Source: Pseudomonadota bacterium
GTDB taxonomy: Bacteria > Pseudomonadota > Gammaproteobacteria > Steroidobacterales > Steroidobacteraceae
Assembly (NCBI GenBank): GCA_021779535.1
Contig: JAJYAM010000026.1
Span: forward strand, 1 to 33,211
Reading direction: 5' to 3'
DNA: 33,211 bases
Part shown: positions 1 to 7,672 of the stretch, piece by piece
How the letters are laid out: each line of letters begins with the position of its first letter
How positions within the stretch are numbered: the stretch's first letter is position 1
The notes under the pieces: model-generated
Database searches by the model: none
What the model was told of the DNA's origin: nothing
The model's input: only the letters and a program-made list of their open reading frames with translations
Program-made: the position numbers and the translations under genes

Positions 1-163
1 GAGCGCGGGGCCGGCGGAACGGTCCGCGACGCCCGCCGCCGCCACGGGGGAGCCGGCTCGGCGACGGCGACGGCGCGGCGGACGCGGCCGCCGTGGCGGG
101 GGGCCGAAAGCGCCCGACGCGACGTCCGACACGACACCCGCGACGATCCCGCCGGACGCCTGA
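1..163 (+). CDS. C-terminal tail of an Arg/Gly-rich protein (partial, enters from the left)
   Basis: Frame 2 is open from base 2 to a TGA at 161-163. It reads as an Ala/Pro/Thr stretch, then a run of six Arg followed by alternating Gly and Arg (about bases 59-103), then a Lys-Ala-Pro-Asp-Ala-Thr-Ser tail ending Pro-Pro-Asp-Ala. Basic Arg/Gly tails of this kind are common at the C-termini of RNA helicases and other RNA-binding proteins, but nothing visible identifies the family. The stop lies 7 bases from the stop of the convergent yrfG gene, the tight packing seen elsewhere here, which supports a real gene end. Low-complexity GC-rich sequence stays open easily, so the call is tentative. Confidence 0.45.
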   Translation, partial: SAGPAERSATPAAATGEPARRRRRRGGRGRRGGGPKAPDATSDTTPATIPPDA

Positions 164-170
164 GAGCGGT

Positions 171-833
171 TCACAACAGGTCGAGCACCCGATCGACGCC
201 GGTGAACTCACCGGTATCCTTCGGTCCGCGGCGCGTGTCCGGTCGGCGCACCGCGCGCAAGCACCCGATGCCATGGCGGCGGGCGCTCTCGAGCACCGGC
301 AGGCTGTCGTCCACGAACAGCGTACGCGACGCGTCGAACGGCTCGAGCCGGGCGAGACGCGGCCAGAACTGCGGATGCTCCTTCGGCGCCCCGAGCGGAT
401 GCGAGGAATAGACCGCGTGGAAGTGCCGCGTCAGTGACACGCGCTCGTCCTTGATCGCGAGCGTCTCCGGGTGCGCGTTCGTGACCAGCACGACGCGCTT
501 GCCGAGGACACGCAGCCGGGACAGGAATTCCTCGGCGCCCGGCAGGTAGCGAATCTCGCCGGCGACCGCGCGCTTGAGCGCGCGCACGTCGAGATCGAGC
601 GCCCGTGTCCAGTGATCGATGCAGTACCAATCCATCGTCCCGGCGGCCGTGCGGAATCTCGGCTCGAGCAGCGCCCGCGACTCGGGCTCGGTGAGCTCAT
701 GCCGGGCCGCATAGTGCCGCGGGATCAACTCGCGCCAGAACCACTCGTCGAACGCGAGGTCGAGCAGGGTCCCGTCCATGTCGAGGAACACGGTCTCGAC
801 CGAGGCCCAATCCACTGCGGCGGCGGCTGGCAT
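171..833 (-). CDS. yrfG: YrfG-type HAD hydrolase, GMP/IMP nucleotidase
   Basis: A 220-aa haloacid dehalogenase-superfamily phosphatase, close to the 222 aa of E. coli YrfG, which dephosphorylates purine mononucleotides. The catalytic motif DMDGT is at residues 18-22 (nucleophile Asp18, acid Asp20). Motif II is the Val-Thr-Asn-Ala strand, and the C-terminal FVDDS motif supplies the Mg-binding acidic pair. The N-terminus (Asp-Trp-Ala-Ser-Val-Glu-Thr-Val before the motif) resembles YrfG when the ATG at 833 is used. An in-frame ATG at 845 would add four residues. A -10-like TATGAT at 846-841 lies 7 bases before ATG 833, with no visible Shine-Dalgarno, which favours 833 and a leaderless mRNA. The gene is divergent from cysQ with a 19-base gap. 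Confidence 0.85.
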   Translation of the reverse strand: MPAAAAVDWASVETVFLDMDGTLLDLAFDEWFWRELIPRHYAARHELTEPESRALLEPRFRTAAGTMDWYCIDHWTRALDLDVRALKRAVAGEIRYLPGAEEFLSRLRVLGKRVVLVTNAHPETLAIKDERVSLTRHFHAVYSSHPLGAPKEHPQFWPRLARLEPFDASRTLFVDDSLPVLESARRHGIGCLRAVRRPDTRRGPKDTGEFTGVDRVLDLL

Positions 834-839
834 TGCGGT

Positions 840-846
840 TATCATA
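840..846. promoter_or_regulatory. Shared -10 element of a divergent yrfG/cysQ promoter
   Basis: The 7-mer TATCATA gives TATCAT on the plus strand (840-845) and TATGAT on the minus strand (846-841). Each hexamer lies 7 bases from a start codon: ATG 853 of cysQ and ATG 833 of yrfG. No good -35 is visible on either side, and neither gene has a Shine-Dalgarno. This is inference from spacing and symmetry only. Confidence 0.45.
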
Positions 847-852
847 GCGGCG

Positions 853-1638
853 ATGAACGACCTATCTGCGCTCGCCGCCGCCCTGCGACCGGTCGTCGCC
901 GAGGCCGGTGCGGCGATCATGCGGGTGTACGACGCCGACATCGCGGTGCAGCGAAAGGCTGACGATTCCCCGTTGACCCTGGCCGATCTGGAATCGCAGC
1001 GGATCCTGCTCGACGGACTGTCGCGGCTGACCCCCGGCGTGCCGGTCGTGTCGGAGGAAGCCTCCCACGCGGACTGGTCCGAGCGCAGCCGCTGGCGCGA
1101 GTCCTGGCTCGTCGATCCGCTCGACGGGACGCGCGAGTTCGTGAAACGCAACGGCGAGTTCACGGTGAACGTCGCGCTGATCGTCGAGCACGAGCCGGTG
1201 CTCGGCGTCGTCGCCGCGCCGGCGCTCGGCCTGACGTATTGGGGCGCCGCCGGGCTCGGCGCGTTCCGCGCGCGGCGCGGCGTCGCCGAGTCGCGAATCC
1301 ACGTTTCCCCGCGGCATACGCCGATCAGGATCGTCGGCAGCCGCTCTCACTCGACGCCCCAGACCGACGCCTACCTCGGCCGGTTCCCGGCTTACGAACT
1401 GACCGCGATCGGCAGTTCGTTGAAATTCTGCCTCGTCGCGGAAGGCGCGGCCGACCTGTACCCTCGGTTCGGTCCGACTAACGAGTGGGACACCGCCGCC
1501 GGCCAAGCGGTGCTCGAGGCGGCCGGCGGCCACGTGACGCGGCCGGACGGCCACCGCCTGCGCTACAACTGCCGCGCCACTTTGCTGAACGGGGATTTCC
1601 TCGCGTTCAGCGATCCCGCGGTGCTTCCGCCGGGCTGA
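853..1638 (+). CDS. cysQ: 3'(2'),5'-bisphosphate nucleotidase CysQ
   Basis: A 261-aa inositol-monophosphatase-fold enzyme that hydrolyses 3'-phosphoadenosine 5'-phosphate to AMP, removing the by-product of sulfate assimilation. Metal-binding signatures are in order: SEEAS at about residues 67-71, DPLDGT at 88-93 and WDTAAGQAVLEAAGG near residue 215. The length fits the family (E. coli CysQ 246 aa). The start is ATG 853, because upstream codons back to 778 would overlap yrfG and lack family character. It lies 7 bases after a TATCAT hexamer and has no Shine-Dalgarno. The stop is 10 bases from the convergent unknown gene. Confidence 0.92.
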   Translation: MNDLSALAAALRPVVAEAGAAIMRVYDADIAVQRKADDSPLTLADLESQRILLDGLSRLTPGVPVVSEEASHADWSERSRWRESWLVDPLDGTREFVKRNGEFTVNVALIVEHEPVLGVVAAPALGLTYWGAAGLGAFRARRGVAESRIHVSPRHTPIRIVGSRSHSTPQTDAYLGRFPAYELTAIGSSLKFCLVAEGAADLYPRFGPTNEWDTAAGQAVLEAAGGHVTRPDGHRLRYNCRATLLNGDFLAFSDPAVLPPG

Positions 1639-1648
1639 AACGCGAATT

Positions 1649-2035
1649 TCAGGCGTTGCCCGCCGGCTCGGAGAACTGCAGGGTCGCGTCGAGCAATGCC
1701 GGGATGTCGAACACCACCTCGTCGTCGGCCGTGGTCAACCGGGCGACGCCGGCGGCCGCGATCAGCGCGACCGGCAGCTGGATCTGATCCTTGCGACGGC
1801 TGGTCCAGCGATCGACCCGCTCGTCGCCGAACGCCCGGTTGAGCGCATTCCAGCGCAGCTGCGCGGCCCGGGCGACGGGCGAGTCGCTCCCGAAGCGGCC
1901 CGCGGGCCGTGCCGTCGCGCCGTCGTCGGCGCGGTCGGCGTCGTCGCCTGACGCGGTCATCAGCGTTTGGACGTATTGCAGCATCTCGATCGGATCGACC
2001 CGCACCGAGAGATCGGCTCGATTGTCGTTCGGCAT
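1649..2035 (-). CDS. Conserved-looking hypothetical protein, 128 aa
   Basis: I do not recognise this family. The predicted protein is soluble and acidic: an N-terminal segment with DPIEMLQYVQTLM, a low-complexity Asp/Ala linker (about residues 29-45), an ARAAQLRWNALNRAFGDERV helix, and a C-terminal half rich in hydrophobic beta-type residues. There is no signal peptide, membrane helix or Cys pair. The start is ATG 2035, supported by a GGAGGA Shine-Dalgarno about 10 bases upstream. The longer open frame to 2752 is antisense to the PHP gene and compositionally biased. The gene is convergent with cysQ and divergent from the RNase AM operon (128-base gap). Confidence 0.7.
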   Translation of the reverse strand: MPNDNRADLSVRVDPIEMLQYVQTLMTASGDDADRADDGATARPAGRFGSDSPVARAAQLRWNALNRAFGDERVDRWTSRRKDQIQLPVALIAAAGVARLTTADDEVVFDIPALLDATLQFSEPAGNA

Positions 2036-2151
2036 GCTCGAGGCTTCCTCCGAAGATGGGGGGGATCCACTCGAAGGTCTAGATGGGGGCATCCCGCCGA
2101 AATATCCAGGCCCCACCCCCGATGAGCGGCCGGAGCGGCCCCGCCATGCCG

Positions 2152-2157
2152 TACAGT
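2152..2157 (+). promoter_or_regulatory. Putative -10 hexamer for the RNase AM operon
   Basis: TACAGT ends 6 bases before ATG 2164 and no Shine-Dalgarno intervenes. Transcription would begin at or next to the start codon, giving a leaderless operon mRNA. No convincing -35 is seen. Confidence 0.35.
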
Positions 2158-2163
2158 AGCTCC

Positions 2164-3009
2164 ATGATCGATCTGCACAGCCATTCGAGCCGCTCCGACG
2201 GCGCGTTGCCGCCGGCGCAACTCCTGGCGCACGCCGCCGCAGTCGGCCTGCGCGCGCTCGCGCTGACCGACCACGACACCACCGCGGGCCTCGAGGAAGC
2301 GGCGGACGCGGCCCGCCGGCATCGGCTGCAGTTCGTCCCCGGGATCGAATTCTCCGCGGCGTGGCGATCGCAGTCGGTGCACGTGCTCGGGCTTTGGATC
2401 GACCCGGACGCCCCCGCGCTGCGGGCGGGGGTCGCGACACAGCTCGATCGCCGGCACCGCCGGATCCGCGCCATCTGCGCGCACCTGACGCGCGAAGGCT
2501 TGCCCGGGGATCGCCTGCTCTCGATGGTCGAGGCGCGCACGCCATTGCCGACCCGGGCCCATCTCGCCGACGCGCTGGTCGAGGCCGGCTGCGTGCGCGA
2601 CGCGCGCGATGCGTTCCGGGTCCATCTGGGACGCGGGCGCGCCGCCGCCGTGGCCGCCGATTGGCCCGCGCTCGCCGAGATCGTCGGCTGGATCGTCGCG
2701 GCCGGGGGCGTCGCGTCACTCGCGCACCCGACCCGCTATTCGCTGTCCGCAACCGCGCGGAATCGGCTGCTCACGGACTTCGTCGCCGCCGGCGGCCGCG
2801 CGCTCGAGATCGGCTGCGGTGGTAATGCGCTGCACCACCTCGATGCCTGCGCCGCGCTCGCGCTCCGCCACGGCCTCGAGGCCACCGTCGGTTCGGATTT
2901 CCACGGAGCGCGCATGCCGTGGAATCCCCTCGGCCGCTTGGCTAAGCTACCCGATGGACTGGTCCCGGCATGGCGGAGCCGCGGGATCGGCGGCGACGAG
3001 GACGGATGA
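2164..3009 (+). CDS. rnm: PHP-domain 5'-3' exoribonuclease, RNase AM (YciV/TrpH family)
   Basis: A 281-aa PHP-domain phosphoesterase; E. coli RNase AM is 293 aa. The metal-binding motifs are visible in order: DLHSHS at residues 3-8, TDHDT at 35-39, GIEFS at 60-64, LAHPTRY in the second half and GSDFHG near the C-terminus. Known members remove nucleotides from 3',5'-bisphosphates and short RNAs, and RNase AM trims rRNA 5' ends. The start at ATG 2164 puts DLHSHS at the expected N-terminal position. The gene leads an operon with ydcH (6-base gap) and arfB, linking RNA processing with ribosome rescue. PHP nucleotidase activity is an alternative to exoribonuclease, as the family does both. Confidence 0.88.
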   Translation: MIDLHSHSSRSDGALPPAQLLAHAAAVGLRALALTDHDTTAGLEEAADAARRHRLQFVPGIEFSAAWRSQSVHVLGLWIDPDAPALRAGVATQLDRRHRRIRAICAHLTREGLPGDRLLSMVEARTPLPTRAHLADALVEAGCVRDARDAFRVHLGRGRAAAVAADWPALAEIVGWIVAAGGVASLAHPTRYSLSATARNRLLTDFVAAGGRALEIGCGGNALHHLDACAALALRHGLEATVGSDFHGARMPWNPLGRLAKLPDGLVPAWRSRGIGGDEDG

Positions 3010-3015
3010 GCCCCC

Positions 3016-3240
3016 GTGAGCGAAGACGACGACAACGTCAACACCGACCTGTTCAAGAACATCGAGCGCCTGCGTCAGCTGCGCATCGAGCATCGCGACC
3101 TCGATGACGTGATCTCGCGCCTGACGCTCGATTTCCGGGTCGACGAGTTGCAGATGAAGCGCCTGAAGAAGCGCAAGCTGATGCTGAAGGACCAGATCGC
3201 GAAGCTCGAGAGCCAGCTGATCCCCGATCTGAACGCATGA
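3016..3240 (+). CDS. YdcH-family (DUF465) small coiled-coil protein
   Basis: A 74-aa, highly charged, entirely helical-looking protein. Heptad-compatible Leu/Ile spacing runs through IERLRQLRIEHRDLDDVISR and then LQMKRLKKRKLMLKDQIAKL. The family's typical RIEHRDLDxxI and LKKRKLxLKDQI patterns are recognisable, and the length matches DUF465 proteins (about 70-75 aa). The molecular function of the family is unknown. The gene starts 6 bases after RNase AM and its TGA overlaps the ATG of arfB (ATGA, 3237-3240), so translation is probably coupled. Confidence 0.88.
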   Translation: MSEDDDNVNTDLFKNIERLRQLRIEHRDLDDVISRLTLDFRVDELQMKRLKKRKLMLKDQIAKLESQLIPDLNA

Positions 3241-3644
3241 GCGGCCAGACGATTCCGGATCGTGACCTCGAGTGGACATTCGTCCGCTCGTCCGGGCCGG
3301 GCGGACAGAACGTGAACAAGGTCGCGAGCGCCGCCCAGCTGCGGTTCCGTCTCGCGTCGAACGCCACGCTCGCGCCCGAGGTCAAGCGGCGCCTGCGACG
3401 TCTCGCGGGCCGGCGCCTCACCGACGACGGCGACATCGTGATCATTGCGCGCAGCGAACGCAGCCAGGAACGCAACCGCCGCGACGCGCTCGAGCGGCTC
3501 GAGGAACTCGTCGGGCGCGCCCGGATCGAGCCGAAGCCGCGCCGGCGCACCAAGCCGACCCGCGCGTCGAAGGAGCGGCGGCTCGAGGCGAAGCACCGGC
3601 GTGGCGTCGCGAAACGCGGCCGCACCGGCGGCGCCTGGGACTGA
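3237..3644 (+). CDS. arfB: Peptidyl-tRNA hydrolase ArfB (YaeJ-type ribosome rescue factor)
   Basis: A 135-aa release-factor-like hydrolase that frees nascent chains from ribosomes stalled on non-stop mRNA. The catalytic GGQ lies in SSGPGGQNVNKVASA at about residues 18-32, the RF-1 peptidyl hydrolase signature. The basic C-terminal tail (about residues 98-135, rich in Arg and Lys) is the part that in E. coli ArfB enters the empty mRNA channel. The length fits E. coli ArfB (140 aa), and there is no codon-recognition domain, which excludes RF1/RF2. It overlaps ydcH by 4 bases and is convergent with plsB. Confidence 0.95.
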   Translation: MSGQTIPDRDLEWTFVRSSGPGGQNVNKVASAAQLRFRLASNATLAPEVKRRLRRLAGRRLTDDGDIVIIARSERSQERNRRDALERLEELVGRARIEPKPRRRTKPTRASKERRLEAKHRRGVAKRGRTGGAWD

Positions 3645-3669
3645 GCGCGGCGCGCGGCCACGCGCCGCG

Positions 3670-6135
3670 TCAGCCCAAGGTGACCTGCAGGATGCTGTGC
3701 CGGATCTGCTCGGACAGCACGATCTGCGCGTCGGCCGCGACCGCGCTCAGCGCCGCATCGAAGCACAGCGTGCCGTCCGCGCCCGTCCGTACGACGCCGC
3801 GCCGGCGCAACAGCTCGAGGAAATTGCGGAACATCGCCTGGTCGAAGAACTCCGGCGACTCGAGTCCGTACAGCAGGGTCATGCGCTGCGCGGTCAAGTG
3901 GCAGCGTTCCTCGAGCGCCTGCTGGCCGATGCGGCCGCTCCCGGCGCGCAACAGCAACGCGATCGCGAGATAGTAGCGTTCGACCGTCTGGATCGTCGCG
4001 GCCGCGAGCGCCGACAGCCGCACCGCTTCGACGGTCGCCGACGGGGGGCGGTGCCACTCGTCGCGGCCCGGCGTCGCGGTCAGCAGGCCGATGCCGGCGA
4101 GCACGTCGAGCACGCGCAGCGCGTAGGCGCCGACTTCGTCCTCGCTCCATCGCAGGAACAACTCGGCGGCGACGTACGGATAGATCCGCGACAGCAGGCG
4201 CAGGATGTCCGCGGTCCGCATGCTCGTGTTGCCGAGGAAGCAACAGGCGAGCAACGACGGCACCGCGAACAGGTGCAGGGTGTTGTTGCGATAGTAGGTC
4301 GCGAGCAGCGCCCGGTCCGGCGTCATCGACAAGAGGTCGCCGAGGGCGTGGCGGCGCCGCCGCAGCAGGCCGAACCCTTCGGCGTAGGCGATCATTTGCG
4401 CGCCGGTCGCCGGGGTCACCGTGATCAGCGGCCCGTACGGCGCGTCGCGCAACAACTGCCGGTACAGCTCGAGCTGCGCGACGAGGTCGGTCTCCGCCGC
4501 CGCCTGGCGCGGCATCGCGAGCAGCGCCGTGGCGACCAGGTTGATCGGCGTCACGGCCGCGGCGGCGTTGATTCCGGTCACGATGCGCCACGCGAGATCG
4601 CCGACCGCGGTGCCGAGCCCGTCGAACCGCGGCTCGTCGTCGGCGGCCGCGCGCTCCCGCCATCGCGGGTCATGGGTGTCCAGCACGGCGTCGAGCGCGA
4701 TCGGATCGCCGAGGTTCACGTGCACCTCGCCGAATCGCTGTCGCAGCGCCGGCACCGCCTTCAGCAGTCCGCCGACGCTCTCCTTGCGTTTCGGCCGCCC
4801 CGCGAGCTCGCCGAGGTAGGTCTCCCCCTCGACGATGCGCTCGTACCCGAAATACACCGGCACGAAATAGACCGGGCGATGCGGGTCGCGCAGATAGCCT
4901 TGCACGGTCATCGACAGCATGCCGGTGCGCGGCTGCAGGAGCCGCCCGGTGCGGCTGCGGCCCCCCTCGACGAAGTACTCGAGCGGATGCCCGCGCGACA
5001 TCATCAGGGTGAGGTATTGCTTGAACACCGACGCGTACAGCGCGTCGCCCTTGAACGAACGGCGCAGGAAGAACGCCCCGCCCTTGCGCAGGAACCGGCC
5101 GAGGACCGGCATGTTCAGGTTCACGCCGGCCGCGATGTGCGGAATCGCGAATCCCTTGCGATAGATCACGTAGGAGAGCAACAGATAGTCCATGTGGCTG
5201 CGATGGCAGGGCACGTAGACGATCTCGGCGCCGTCGCCGATCTCCTGCAGCCGCTCGACGTGCCGGAACGCGACGCCGTCGTACAAGCGGTTCCACAGCC
5301 AGCCGAGCAGCACCGACATGAAGCCGATGAACGCCTGCGAGTAGTTCGCGGCGATCTCGTCGGCGCAGCGCTTCGCGGCGAGAACCGCCGCCCGCCGCGG
5401 GATGCCGCGGGCGCGCGCCTCGGCACGGATCGCGGCCCGCACCGCGCGCGCCGCGAGCACGCGCACGACGATCGTGCGCCGGTGCGACAAGTCCGGACCG
5501 ATCGTCGAGGTGCGTTGCGCGCGCAGCGTCGCGCGCAGCGAACGCACGATGCGCCGCGCCGCGGCGGCGCTCGCCGCCTCGCCTTGCATCGCCGCGCGCA
5601 GCGAGACCGGTTCGCCGAAGTGCAGCAGCGTATTGCGTCCGTTGAACAGGATCGTGAGGATCCGGCGGGCCCGTCCGACCAGGCCCCAGGTTTCGGTGAA
5701 CGGGAACCGCCACCAGCTCGATTCCTTCGGGACCGCGCGTCCCCAGAAGATCGCGACGGGCACGAGGTCGACGTCGAACCCGGAATCGGTCGCGACCGCG
5801 TTCATCAAGTGCGCGAGCGTGTGGGACGGGCGCTGGTCGACGCGGCTGCGCAGCAGCCCGACGCGGCGCTCCAGCTCGAAATGCGCGCGGTCGGTCCGGA
5901 TCCCGCCGACCAACAGCCGGCGACTCGGTCGCGGCAGGTTCAACCGGCCGCAAACCAGCCCGAGCACCGCGAGGTCGCTCTGGCCGTCGCGCTCGAGCAC
6001 GTAGCACACCGGGCGCGCGGCCGCCGCGAGCGCGGTGGCCGCGGAATCCGGTTTCACCGCGATCTTGACCCATGCGACCAGGATCTTGCGCACGAGCCAT
6101 TGCCACACCCGGCCGAGGCCCCACGGAGAACGCAA
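3670..6135 (-). CDS. plsB: Glycerol-3-phosphate 1-O-acyltransferase PlsB
   Basis: An 821-aa membrane-associated acyltransferase (E. coli PlsB 807 aa) catalysing the first step of phospholipid synthesis, acyl transfer to glycerol-3-phosphate. The HX4D catalytic motif is HRSHMD at residues 311-316. The other family blocks follow in order: GAFFLRRSFKGDALY (about 353-367), FVEGGRSRTGRLL (about 388-400) and PVYFVPVYFGYE (about 421-432). The start codon is TTG at 6135, with a strong GAGGAG Shine-Dalgarno 8-9 bases upstream. A -10-like TACACT at 6181-6176 would give a leader of about 35 bases. A rare TTG start may keep expression of this rate-controlling enzyme low; that is inference. Confidence 0.97.
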   Translation of the reverse strand: MRSPWGLGRVWQWLVRKILVAWVKIAVKPDSAATALAAAARPVCYVLERDGQSDLAVLGLVCGRLNLPRPSRRLLVGGIRTDRAHFELERRVGLLRSRVDQRPSHTLAHLMNAVATDSGFDVDLVPVAIFWGRAVPKESSWWRFPFTETWGLVGRARRILTILFNGRNTLLHFGEPVSLRAAMQGEAASAAAARRIVRSLRATLRAQRTSTIGPDLSHRRTIVVRVLAARAVRAAIRAEARARGIPRRAAVLAAKRCADEIAANYSQAFIGFMSVLLGWLWNRLYDGVAFRHVERLQEIGDGAEIVYVPCHRSHMDYLLLSYVIYRKGFAIPHIAAGVNLNMPVLGRFLRKGGAFFLRRSFKGDALYASVFKQYLTLMMSRGHPLEYFVEGGRSRTGRLLQPRTGMLSMTVQGYLRDPHRPVYFVPVYFGYERIVEGETYLGELAGRPKRKESVGGLLKAVPALRQRFGEVHVNLGDPIALDAVLDTHDPRWRERAAADDEPRFDGLGTAVGDLAWRIVTGINAAAAVTPINLVATALLAMPRQAAAETDLVAQLELYRQLLRDAPYGPLITVTPATGAQMIAYAEGFGLLRRRRHALGDLLSMTPDRALLATYYRNNTLHLFAVPSLLACCFLGNTSMRTADILRLLSRIYPYVAAELFLRWSEDEVGAYALRVLDVLAGIGLLTATPGRDEWHRPPSATVEAVRLSALAAATIQTVERYYLAIALLLRAGSGRIGQQALEERCHLTAQRMTLLYGLESPEFFDQAMFRNFLELLRRRGVVRTGADGTLCFDAALSAVAADAQIVLSEQIRHSILQVTLG

Positions 6136-6175
6136 GCTCGTCTACTCCTCGGATCGGCCTGCCCGCCGAGCGCAG

Positions 6176-6185
6176 AGTGTACAAT
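6176..6185. promoter_or_regulatory. Overlapping divergent -10 elements, plsB / DUF2059 gene
   Basis: TACAAT on the plus strand (6180-6185) and TACACT on the minus strand (6181-6176) overlap by two bases around a TGTACA palindrome. On the minus strand GTGACG at 6205-6200 is a 4/6 match to a -35 with an 18-base spacer. Both genes have Shine-Dalgarno sequences, so both mRNAs would carry short leaders (about 26-35 bases). Confidence 0.5.
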
Positions 6186-6217
6186 CGCCCGGCTCCCAGC
6201 GTCACCCGGAGATCACG

Positions 6218-7096
6218 ATGGCCAGGACCCTGTCATTCCTCCTGTTGCTCGGCCTGTCGGCGACCGTGCTCGCCGCGCCGCCGTCGGTCACGATCGACGC
6301 GGCGGGAAGGCTCTATCTCGCGGCGGGGATGCGGGAGCAGGTGTCGGCGTCGCTCGACGGGATGCCGCAGAAATTGCGGCGGATGTTCGTGTCCGAATCG
6401 CAAGGCAAGCTCGATGCCGCACGGCTCTCGGCGGTGACCGCGGCCGCGAAGCACACGTTCCGGATCGACGTGTTCGAGCCGTCCGCGCTCGCCGCGTTCG
6501 CCGCGCACCTCGATCCCGCGACGGTCGAGAGCACGCTCGCGTTCCTCGCCAGCCCGACGGGACGGCGCATGGTCGCCGCCGACGTCGCGCTCGCGAAGCT
6601 CGACCCGGCCGCGACCGACGCGATCGCGAACGGCAAGGTCGCCGCGCCGGCGACCCCGCAGCGCGCGGCGCTGTTCCAACGGATCGCGGCCGTCACGCGC
6701 GCGACGGATTCCGCGGCCGAGGTGTACATGACGATGGGGCGCTCGCTCGCGGTCGGCAAGGCGATGGGCTACGGTCTCGACCTGAAGGATGCGCGCGCGA
6801 GCGTCGGCAAGAAGACGCCGCCGCCGGCCGATCTGCTGAGCAGCCTCGTGGTCCCGCTCGAGCGCTACGTCGCGTACGACTACCGCGACCTGAGCGACGC
6901 GGATTTGCGCAACATGCTCGCGTTCTTCGATTCGGCCGCCGGCAAGACCTACGTGAACGCGTCGATCGAGGCGCTGGTCGCCGGGTACCGCTCGATGAGC
7001 CGCCGCTGCGGCGAGCGGATCGGCGAGAGCTGGCGCGAAATCGCCCGCAGCGAGTCGCAGGACGCGACCGAGCCGACGCCGAACCCGGCGCCCTGA
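6218..7096 (+). CDS. Secreted DUF2059-like protein
   Basis: A 292-aa exported protein. Residues 1-20 are a clear signal peptide ending Val-Leu-Ala-Ala before Pro-Pro. The mature part is helical and has two similar segments, FLASPTGRRMVAADVALAKL and FFDSAAGKTYVNASIEAL. Each resembles the 'F-x-S/T-P/A-x-G-x-x' pattern of DUF2059 repeats. The function of that family is unknown. The start ATG 6218 has a CCGGAG Shine-Dalgarno about 7 bases upstream; upstream in-frame codons would overlap the plsB promoter. The acidic, Pro-rich C-terminus looks disordered. Export is well supported; the family assignment is from motif resemblance only. Confidence 0.75.
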   Translation: MARTLSFLLLLGLSATVLAAPPSVTIDAAGRLYLAAGMREQVSASLDGMPQKLRRMFVSESQGKLDAARLSAVTAAAKHTFRIDVFEPSALAAFAAHLDPATVESTLAFLASPTGRRMVAADVALAKLDPAATDAIANGKVAAPATPQRAALFQRIAAVTRATDSAAEVYMTMGRSLAVGKAMGYGLDLKDARASVGKKTPPPADLLSSLVVPLERYVAYDYRDLSDADLRNMLAFFDSAAGKTYVNASIEALVAGYRSMSRRCGERIGESWREIARSESQDATEPTPNPAP

Positions 7097-7110
7097 ACCG
7101 GCGCCGCCGC

Positions 7111-7626
7111 TCAACCCGGGCCGAGGGACTCGAGGAACGCGCGCAGCAGGCGCCCGATCTCGGGGATCCGGTCCTGGAGCCGGTGATCGGAGTCGAGCAC
7201 GTGCAACTCGGCGAGCTGCTCGCGGGCCCAGCGGATGCTGTGGTCGACCGGAACGACCTCGTCGCGCCAGCCGTGCACGATCGCGGCCGGACAGCCGCAG
7301 TCTCGCGGCGTATGCGCCTCGAAGCCGGGCATGTAGAACGCCGGCGCCAGCAGGAACAGCCCGCGCGCGTCGAGCGCGCGCGCCGCGGCGGCCGAGACGT
7401 GCCCGCCCAGGCTCGACCCGACGAGCGCGATCGGCGCGGCGCAGCCGCGGCCCACTTCGATCAGGCGGGCGACTCGCGCGCGCGGATCGTCGATACCGCG
7501 ATAATCGACCGACTCGACCGCGCCGCCGAGATCGCGCACGACCGCCGCCATCGCGGTGATCTTCGCGCCCCAGGGCCCGCTCTCCTTCCCATGCGAGAAG
7601 ATCACGGTGCGTACCGGCGACGTCAT
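7111..7626 (-). CDS. Small alpha/beta hydrolase (YqiA/UPF0227-like esterase)
   Basis: A 171-aa single-domain alpha/beta hydrolase. The N-terminal strand ends in FSHGKESG (oxyanion region, about residues 10-17). The nucleophile elbow is GSSLGG (Ser about residue 70), and a late Asp (in GWRDEVVP) and His (in DSDHRL) complete a plausible catalytic triad. The small size with almost no lid recalls YqiA-type esterases; the substrate is not evident. The start ATG 7626 lies 46 bases after the sheath gene's stop, with GGGGAT upstream. It is the last gene of the minus-strand operon that starts at the L,D-transpeptidase. Co-transcription is inferred from spacing. Confidence 0.82.
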   Translation of the reverse strand: MTSPVRTVIFSHGKESGPWGAKITAMAAVVRDLGGAVESVDYRGIDDPRARVARLIEVGRGCAAPIALVGSSLGGHVSAAAARALDARGLFLLAPAFYMPGFEAHTPRDCGCPAAIVHGWRDEVVPVDHSIRWAREQLAELHVLDSDHRLQDRIPEIGRLLRAFLESLGPG

Positions 7627-7672
7627 CGACCCGATCCCCGGGGAACGGTCGCCGCGACGGCCGCGGCCGCGC

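Noticed and set aside
5402-6004. Plus-strand ORF inside plsB
   Set aside because: Out-of-frame antisense shadow, Arg/Ser-rich with no motif.
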